Shown here in pieces: positions 5,448 to 5,511 of a DNA stretch of 5,511 nucleotides. The notes beneath the pieces were generated by a model, which saw nothing but the letters and a program-made list of their open reading frames with translations, was not told the origin of the DNA and did not search any database. Every line of letters begins with the position of its first letter. The first letter of the stretch is position 1. The translations under genes were made by a program, and so were the position numbers. Source of the DNA: Acidimicrobiaceae bacterium (lineage in GTDB: Bacteria; Actinomycetota; Acidimicrobiia; Acidimicrobiales; Aldehydirespiratoraceae); NCBI GenBank assembly GCA_009840695.1, contig VXNG01000251.1, forward strand, positions 1 through 5,511, read 5' to 3'.

Positions 5448-5511
5448 TCAGGCGACCATCTCGAAGTACTGGACCTCCACCATCAGCGGCAGCAGGTAGC
5501 GGACGTAGAAG
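5448..5511 (-). CDS. C-terminal end of an unrecognised protein, cut by window edge
   Basis: The reverse strand encodes FYVRYLLPLMVEVQYFEMVA followed by TGA at 5448-5450. The codons look like those of the neighbours (CTG, GTC, CGC, GCC), and the reading runs cleanly off the right edge. It converges tail to tail on the peptidase gene, with 19 bases between the stops and no evident terminator hairpin. Only 20 residues are available, so I cannot assign a family. On the opposite strand, the open reading frame across these bases is not convincing. Confidence 0.6.
   Translation of the reverse strand, partial: FYVRYLLPLMVEVQYFEMVA

Overview
The window is visibly GC-rich with dense, nearly gap-free genes, GTG starts and start sites without Shine-Dalgarno (SD) sequences. 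Gene content (paired atypical acyl-CoA dehydrogenases, an odd crotonase, tandem class III CoA-transferases) suggests a high-GC actinobacterium, possibly of the Acidimicrobiia/Mycobacteriales type. The organism call is inference; no rRNA or marker gene is present.

Layout. A minus-strand operon runs leftward from about 3758: acyl-CoA dehydrogenase subunit A (3758-2574), a crotonase-family protein (2555-1716), a CaiB/BaiF CoA-transferase (1719-517, overlapping the crotonase stop in a GTGA junction), then after a 173-base gap a second, close CaiB/BaiF paralogue (343 to beyond the left edge). On the plus strand, divergent from subunit A, lie acyl-CoA dehydrogenase subunit B (3850-4899) and a stand-alone prepilin-peptidase-like membrane protein (4934-5428). 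At the right edge the last 20 residues of an unrecognised minus-strand gene converge on the peptidase.

How the genes may work together. CoA transfer onto an acid, alpha-beta dehydrogenation and a crotonase step make a short beta-oxidation-like module; the substrate cannot be read from the sequence. The two dehydrogenases look like complementary halves of one enzyme. Subunit A keeps a candidate catalytic Glu but lacks the usual FAD-clamp motifs. Subunit B has those motifs but no catalytic Glu. This is the pattern known from the alpha2beta2 acyl-CoA dehydrogenases of mycobacterial cholesterol side-chain catabolism.

The most striking non-coding feature is between these two genes. A perfect 10-bp inverted repeat (CGTAGATTGG) sits at both ends of the divergent spacer. 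Each copy carries a TANNNT -10 hexamer 7 or 8 bases before a GTG start. This looks like a mirrored pair of leaderless promoters that could give matched expression of the two subunits. The crotonase gene has a similar TANNNT hexamer 7 bases before its ATG and no SD.

Other points of interest are loss of both classical catalytic glutamates in the crotonase, a 9-bp stem that would bury the SD of the second CoA-transferase, and a 9-bp direct repeat beside the subunit B promoter.
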